A stretch of 64,000 bases of DNA from Amborella trichopoda (lineage: Eukaryota; Streptophyta; Magnoliopsida; Amborellales; Amborellaceae), in contig NW_006500355.1 of the NCBI RefSeq assembly GCF_000471905.2, forward strand, positions 240,399-304,398, in the 5' to 3' direction. Positions 59,041 to 64,000 of the stretch are shown here, piece after piece (position 1 is the stretch's first letter; each line of letters starts with the position of its first letter). The notes beneath the pieces are model-generated. The model searched no databases, was not told the origin of the DNA, and saw nothing but the letters and a program-made list of their open reading frames with translations. A program made the position numbers and the translations under genes.

Positions 59041-60602
59041 ACTTAGATGCATGCTGACCTATATTATAACTGCCATAAGGATGGATCTACAGCAACCCTC
59101 TGTTTTGAATTCATCGGTATACAAATACAGAGCACCCAACCTATGAGATGCCAACATCACCCAAATCTCACCGCTCCTCTAAGCAAAATCAAAAGCTAGG
59201 ATGGAATTGACAAAGTTCAAGCTAGCTAACAACATTAAACAAGATTAATAGATTCTAAATAGTCCTAACTAAAACAGAATCTTCTAAGTGAAGTTAAGAC
59301 TTAAAACTGATCCATGTCCCAAAGAACCTTAATTTTTTTTGTTTCCTTTTTATAAAGACCAAGGAACTTCTCATAAACAGTCATCAAATATAAGTTGGCA
59401 AAAGAAAAGGGATTGATTGCTCAATCTCCTTGATAATATCCGTACTTTGTAGAGGGTCTGTCCATGCAATACCCTCAACCACTTCTTTTATTGCCTCAGT
59501 CACAAGAACGCAACATCTCCCTACCTTTTTCTTTTCTTTTTTTTTTTCAAGCTGTGCTTCTATCAAATCTGATACGAAATCAGTAGAGAAGATGTACATA
59601 CTGATCATATATCAAGGAGTGGGAGATTGTTTCCAATAGAAAGGACATCTCTAACCACTTTGTTTAGCCAAGGAGTCAACAACCCCATTTCTTGCCCAAA
59701 GACATGCTCAAAGAAAACCGCCACTGAGGTCTTGATATCATGTAACTCTTCCAATAAGTCTGCTATCCTCCACGGGTCTCCTCTTCTCACTCACCACATC
59801 ACATTTATTTATACACCCTTAGACAGAACTCTCCGAGACCCATCACGCTAGAGCTCGTGCTTCTGCCTCAATAAACTCACAAATTCTAGCTTGCCCTGCA
59901 AAGTTCTCCATAAAAAGCCTATCCCTTTCTGGTTATTAGCATAATGTGTTGAAGTCAGAACACAACCAACCCCGGATAGCTAACAAATCCAATCAAAGGT
60001 GTTCTGACCAAAATTGCAAAATCTTCCAAAGGCCTGCATTGTATAAGCAACCCTAAACCTTGATAAGCAAAACTCTGCTGACAAAATTGCAAAGCAGTTG
60101 TTCATAATCCAGACTGTAAAATCAATTACCAGACATATGGTGTTTCAAACCAGATACAGGCTGCACCTTGTGCCCTACAACCAGAGCCAGTCAGCCAAGA
60201 ACCCAGAACCCTACCTGATTTTCCAATAGACCCTAGGGAATCACAACCTACATTTTATAAGGGCAATATGGATTTCCCAACTTGCCAAGTTGCCGGGAAT
60301 TGAGCTATGCTCCTATGAAATAAAGGTCAGTCTGAGAGTAAACTCTGACATCCAGAATCATCCACAATGGCAAAATTGGTGCTTCCTAATGGAAGAAGAA
60401 AAGGAAAGAAAAGCACAAGAACTTGTCACTTCTTGGAACTAAATGTAAGCTCAAGGGACTTGAGATCCTAGGACACCGTATGAGTACGTAACTTTATCAA
60501 ATGACATCCTTCGAAAGGCGCAGAATGCATATGCATGATACAAACTTGCATAGGGTGCTTCCAAGATTCCTTAATATTCGATCCTGACTATTTTCCTGCA
60601 AG
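59041..60602. other. Spacer with unassigned minus-strand frames
   Basis: Two minus-strand frames (59790 to 59605 and 59608 to 59384) have protein-like composition, for example ELHDIKTSVAVFFEHVFGQE and ITEAIKEVV-like segments, and could be a broken gene. I do not recognise a family, and no start, splice or stop pattern ties them together. Confidence 0.3.
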
Positions 60603-60616
60603 GGAAGCAGTATCCA

Positions 60617-60996
60617 TAGAATGAGTGTAACTAAGATGAGGATGAGGACGTTGAGATGGATGAGTGGTAAGACAAGGAGGGATAGAATCCGAAATGAATA
60701 TATTCGGTATAATTTAGATGTGGCACCAATAGGCGATAAGATAAGAAGGAGTAGACTTAGGTGGGCAAGCCATGTGCAGCACAAACTCAATACAACACCT
60801 ATTAGGAGGTGCAAGTTAGTTCAAGTGGAAGCTCAAAAAGGGCAAGGGGTAGGCCCAAAAGAACATAGTTGGACGTAGTGAAAAAAGATATGGAGACTTA
60901 TGGCCTAACTGGGGGTATGGCCCATAACGGTGGACCAGAATTTGTGTAGCCGATCCCAATTAGTTGGAAAAAGGCTCTGATGATGATGATGATGAT
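60617..60996 (+). mobile_element. 5'-truncated LINE with perfect target-site duplication
   Basis: GGAAGCAGTATCCA occurs directly before (60603-60616) and after (60997-61010) the insert. The insert encodes the LINE ORF2 tail (TLRWMSGKTRRDRIRNEYIR, RLRWASHVQ), has a GATCCCAATTAGTTGG 3' UTR and ends in (GAT)n. It is the same family as the LINE at 24060-25966. Confidence 0.9.
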
Positions 60997-61010
60997 GGAA
61001 GCAGTATCCA

Positions 61011-61715
61011 ACAATTATATCTCATACAAATCAAATAAGCACTTTTTGATCTTTTCATAGTTTTATTCTTTATTTTCTTGATCTTTGTCAGAAGTTGCTG
61101 AGGCCTGTGCTAAGTTAATTACATTTACATGAATGCCATTCAATAAGGATAATTAGGTTCCAAAACAATATAATTTCTTTAACACAAACGCATGCCTCCA
61201 TGTCCATATACCCCAGTAAACTAGTGACTATCTCATATAAACAGAACAACAGTCTGGAAAGATTGTCCATTGCAATAAATCTAAATGTACTGCCAACTTG
61301 GTATTAGAATAAATACGAAGCAAGCAATAAAACTACTGGAGTTAGCAAGCATAGATTATAGGAAATTATATACACTTGGCTATGTAAAGCTTCTCCAATG
61401 TAGAATGTAAAACAACAATCAGGGCAATGTTTATGTCCCACTTAGAGGACCCACAGGGTTTTGATAATTTTCAGTAGACAAAAAGAACTCAATAAACTAC
61501 TTACACTGCTGGCAGTTAGTTCTGTTGTGGGAGATTTCACCATGATCCAGCCATTCGTAAGAGCAAGAGAATCAACAGTGCATTCCATCAACACCTAATG
61601 TACAAAAGATAATACACGGGAGCTACCTTGCAAAATAACTTTCATAAGCTGAACTGTAACCACAATCAAATAATAGCACAGAGAGACAGATAGAGAGAGA
61701 TAGGCAGGGCATTAT
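61011..61715. other. 3' flank of the trihelix gene
   Basis: AT-rich sequence downstream of the minus-strand gene, probably including its 3' UTR. No other feature is seen. Confidence 0.4.
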
Positions 61716-63152
61716 TCATTCAGTAACCATGAAGTGTGAAGCAGGATTGGCATCCGTTTTGTCACCAATGGGCACTATATTGTCCGAATGCTGCAAATTA
61801 TGCAAGACTTGAGGAGGCAGGGAAGTGAGACCCCCCAAACTGTCATTCCCCGGACTGAATATTTGACAGACGAGCCTAACCAATGTCCCCATCGTCTGCA
61901 TCTGGCTCTGGCATGCATCCACTTGCATCTGCATCATCAACTTCTCATGCTCCATCTGCATCCTTACCATCTGCTCTCTCCACTCCATTTCCTCTCTCTC
62001 CCTCCTCTCTTCCAACTCCATCCTCCTCCTCTTTTCCTCCGTCCTTTCATGTTCAACCTGTACTCTACGCTCAAATTCCCTCCTTGCCCATCCCCTCTCC
62101 CTCTCCTCCCACTCAAACTCCCTCATGATCGCTCGCTCCTCCCTCTCTCTCTGCCTCTCCTCCCTCTGGTTCTCCCTGTCTCTTTGCCCTTCTTCTCTCG
62201 CAGCGACCTCCTCCTCCTTGTTAAACTCTCTCTCCCTCTGCCTCTCCTCCCTCCTCATGACCATATCCCTCATTTCCACCAACCGGGCACCCATCAAACC
62301 CAAACTCTTCATCACCCAATCTGATGCTGCTCCTCCCAAATCCTCTCTCCTCAACATCTTTTTCTTGCTTCCTACCTTGCCACCTCCCTCTTCCAACTGG
62401 AGCTCCTCTTCTCTCTCTGCCACACCATATTCCCCACCACCACCACTCATTTCGCCTACACCATCATCATCACCATCCAAATTCTCATACTCAAGACCCC
62501 CCAAACACAAGCCCAGAACATCAGAATCCCCCATATGAACCCTGTTACACTCTCCTCCATCCACCACAAACCCATTAAATGAAGATGGCAACCCATTCCC
62601 AGTGTTCTCGTCATCCAACACAACATGAGGAGGAGGAGGAAGAAGAGAGGGGCTCTCCCCATTCCTCTGCCACCTTCCTGAATTCAAATTGCCACCAAAA
62701 TTCCCCCTGTTCTTTGACGATGAAGATTTATTAGCATTGTTGCTGTTAGCCAAATCACTCGGATCTAAATCTACATCTCCAAATACCTCCTTGTATTTGA
62801 TAAAATTTTGCCAATGGTTCTCCCCATCATCCCAATTATAATAATACTCTTCTCCTCCGCCACCACCATCAGATGATGATGCAGTTGATGTTTTCCTGAC
62901 AATGATCTTTTGCTTAACGCCGATGTACTGGTGGCGCATGTTCTGGACCTTTATAGAGGCGTCGCGCCAAGTCCACTCCCATGGAAAGGCAACGGGATCC
63001 CTGCAATGGTGCACCGAGTTCACGTGTTCTGCAATGGGCTGGAATTTCTTCAGCCTGGTCTTCAGCTTGGCCAGAGAGCCTGAACTGAGCATGTCTGAGT
63101 ACTTGTTTATTAGGGTTTCCTCCTCTTCTTCCGTCCATTTCTTCCGCTTCAT
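61716..63152 (-). CDS. Trihelix-type DNA-binding transcription factor, intronless
   Basis: A single 478-codon frame runs from ATG (63152-63150) to TGA (61718-61716). Residues 1-85 form a Myb/SANT-like trihelix domain: KKWTEEEEETLINKYSDM (helix 1, Trp6), KFQPIAEHVN (helix 2), then PWEWTWRDASIKVQNMRHQY (helix 3). A Ser/Gly/Asn-rich linker with acidic patches follows (about 90-270). Residues about 270-400 are an almost uninterrupted Glu/Arg-rich coiled coil (REEERQREREFNKEEEVAA type), probably for dimerisation. The C-terminal 70 residues are hydrophobic in part (TLVRLVCQIFSPGNDSL). Similar single-exon plant proteins are usually annotated as trihelix or homeodomain-like factors (Arabidopsis At1g31310/At2g35640 type). 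It should act in the nucleus. Target genes cannot be inferred. Confidence 0.87.
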   Translation of the reverse strand: MKRKKWTEEEEETLINKYSDMLSSGSLAKLKTRLKKFQPIAEHVNSVHHCRDPVAFPWEWTWRDASIKVQNMRHQYIGVKQKIIVRKTSTASSSDGGGGGEEYYYNWDDGENHWQNFIKYKEVFGDVDLDPSDLANSNNANKSSSSKNRGNFGGNLNSGRWQRNGESPSLLPPPPHVVLDDENTGNGLPSSFNGFVVDGGECNRVHMGDSDVLGLCLGGLEYENLDGDDDGVGEMSGGGGEYGVAEREEELQLEEGGGKVGSKKKMLRREDLGGAASDWVMKSLGLMGARLVEMRDMVMRREERQREREFNKEEEVAAREEGQRDRENQREERQREREERAIMREFEWEERERGWARREFERRVQVEHERTEEKRRRMELEERREREEMEWREQMVRMQMEHEKLMMQMQVDACQSQMQTMGTLVRLVCQIFSPGNDSLGGLTSLPPQVLHNLQHSDNIVPIGDKTDANPASHFMVTE

Positions 63153-64000
63153 CTCTTCTCAATGCTTTCCAACCAAACCCTGCTCTTTGAGCACCTCCTT
63201 CTACATATGTACTACCAAATTCTCTCCACCATTCTAAAAACCGAGGAATTGAATTTTCAGAAGAGAATGGAAGAAAAATTTGCCGCAGTTGTGTTAGTTG
63301 ACGGAAATAAAGGGCAGTTCTTCTTACCTTGACTGAATTAGGGTTTGTTGTTTGTTGCTGAGAGGAGTGTAGGGATTATTACCTTGATGAATGAATCAAT
63401 GAATTGGGGTTTTTTTTGTTAGTCACGAGAGGAGATTGGGCATGATGCGCTCTGCTTGCTGAAAGGGTATGAGAACAACTTCGGCATATTCAAGAGAAGT
63501 CTTCTTTTCTTGTGTTTTAAAAATCTAGAAAATCATATTTAGTTTGGCCATTTTATATTAAACTTTTTAATAAAATGGCTGATAAGTAATTTAACTGAAA
63601 TTTAAACTTTTTAATAAAATGGTTGATGAGTAATTTTACTGAATTTTTTTATATTTTATGTTCCATTTTATTCAGAAATATATACAGAAGTAACTTATTT
63701 TATTTTTATTTTTTAAACTTTAAACATAGTCTTACATATTTCGTATTTTATACTCATGTTCACTTTTTAGAGTGTAAAGCGTATTTAACTTTTATCTTTT
63801 TTTTTTATACATCGATTTAACATTTGCCCCAAAAATTAGGGGTATTCGTTTTTTATTTATTTTAAATTATTTTTAAATATTTTTTATTAACGTGTGATGG
63901 TGTGAAATATTATAATCTCAAATTTGAACTCAATGCAATGCGTAAAAATTAAGATAAAATAAAAATACATTTTATGCTTTTTGGGAATTAAATGTAAACT
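63153..64000. other. Upstream region of the trihelix gene
   Basis: 63153-63500 probably holds the 5' UTR and promoter of the minus-strand gene. I saw no clear TATA box. 63500-64000 is strongly AT-rich with nothing recognisable. Confidence 0.4.

Noticed and set aside
61788-62538. Plus-strand frames rich in Ser/Pro/Leu opposite the trihelix gene
   Set aside because: They are antisense shadows of Glu/Arg-rich codons. The minus-strand frame has a recognisable DNA-binding domain.

Overview
The window is nuclear DNA of a flowering plant. It shows GT-AG introns of very uneven length, a hydroxyproline-rich extensin, a respiratory burst oxidase, an LCAT3-type phospholipase, a trihelix protein, and AT-rich intergenic DNA filled with LINE, LTR, hAT-like and MULE-like debris. 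The species cannot be fixed from the sequence. Two runs of N (2639-3638, 16845-17566) are assembly gaps. Five protein-coding genes can be supported: four on the plus strand and one on the minus strand.

Layout. (1) 1.9-6.6 kb: a cell-wall glycoprotein gene, with extensin repeats, a six-cysteine PAC/Ole e 1-type domain, then more extensin repeats. It has one coding intron, a 3'-UTR intron, a 1000-N gap inside the repeats and two mutually compensating 1-base indels. (2) 6.6-21.0 kb: intergenic, with the second gap, MITE-like elements and a foldback. (3) 21.1-34.2 kb: an eight-exon isocitrate lyase/PEP mutase superfamily gene, probably plastid-targeted. Its large introns hold a decayed LINE, an antisense LINE RNase H fragment, a degenerate tandem array and a nested MITE/retroposon. 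(4) 34.2-38.1 kb: a transposon-rich spacer whose most striking item is a 757-bp MULE-like foldback carrying about 13 copies of an interrupted palindrome. (5) 38.2-44.0 kb: an eleven-exon LCAT3-type phospholipase A1 gene (448 aa). (6) 44-48 kb: spacer with nested MITEs. (7) 48.0-54.0 kb: a fourteen-exon RBOH NADPH oxidase gene (857 aa), closest in my reading to the RBOHH/J clade. (8) 54.7-55.8 kb: a decayed second copy of the last LCAT3 exon and its 3' flank. (9) 55.9-59.0 kb: a three-layer nest of a copia remnant, a gypsy-like LTR element and a hAT-like element. (10) 60.6-61.0 kb: a 5'-truncated LINE with a perfect 14-bp target duplication. (11) 61.7-63.2 kb: an intronless trihelix-type transcription factor on the minus strand.

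The genes are independent plant genes, not an operon. The extensin and the RBOH both act at the cell wall/apoplast, since RBOH-derived reactive oxygen feeds the peroxidases that crosslink extensin tyrosines, but nothing in the sequence links their control. The best leads are the palindrome-array foldback, the LCAT3-tail duplication that brackets the RBOH gene, duplicated decoy splice acceptors in two genes, and the uncharacterised C-terminal module of the lyase-like enzyme.
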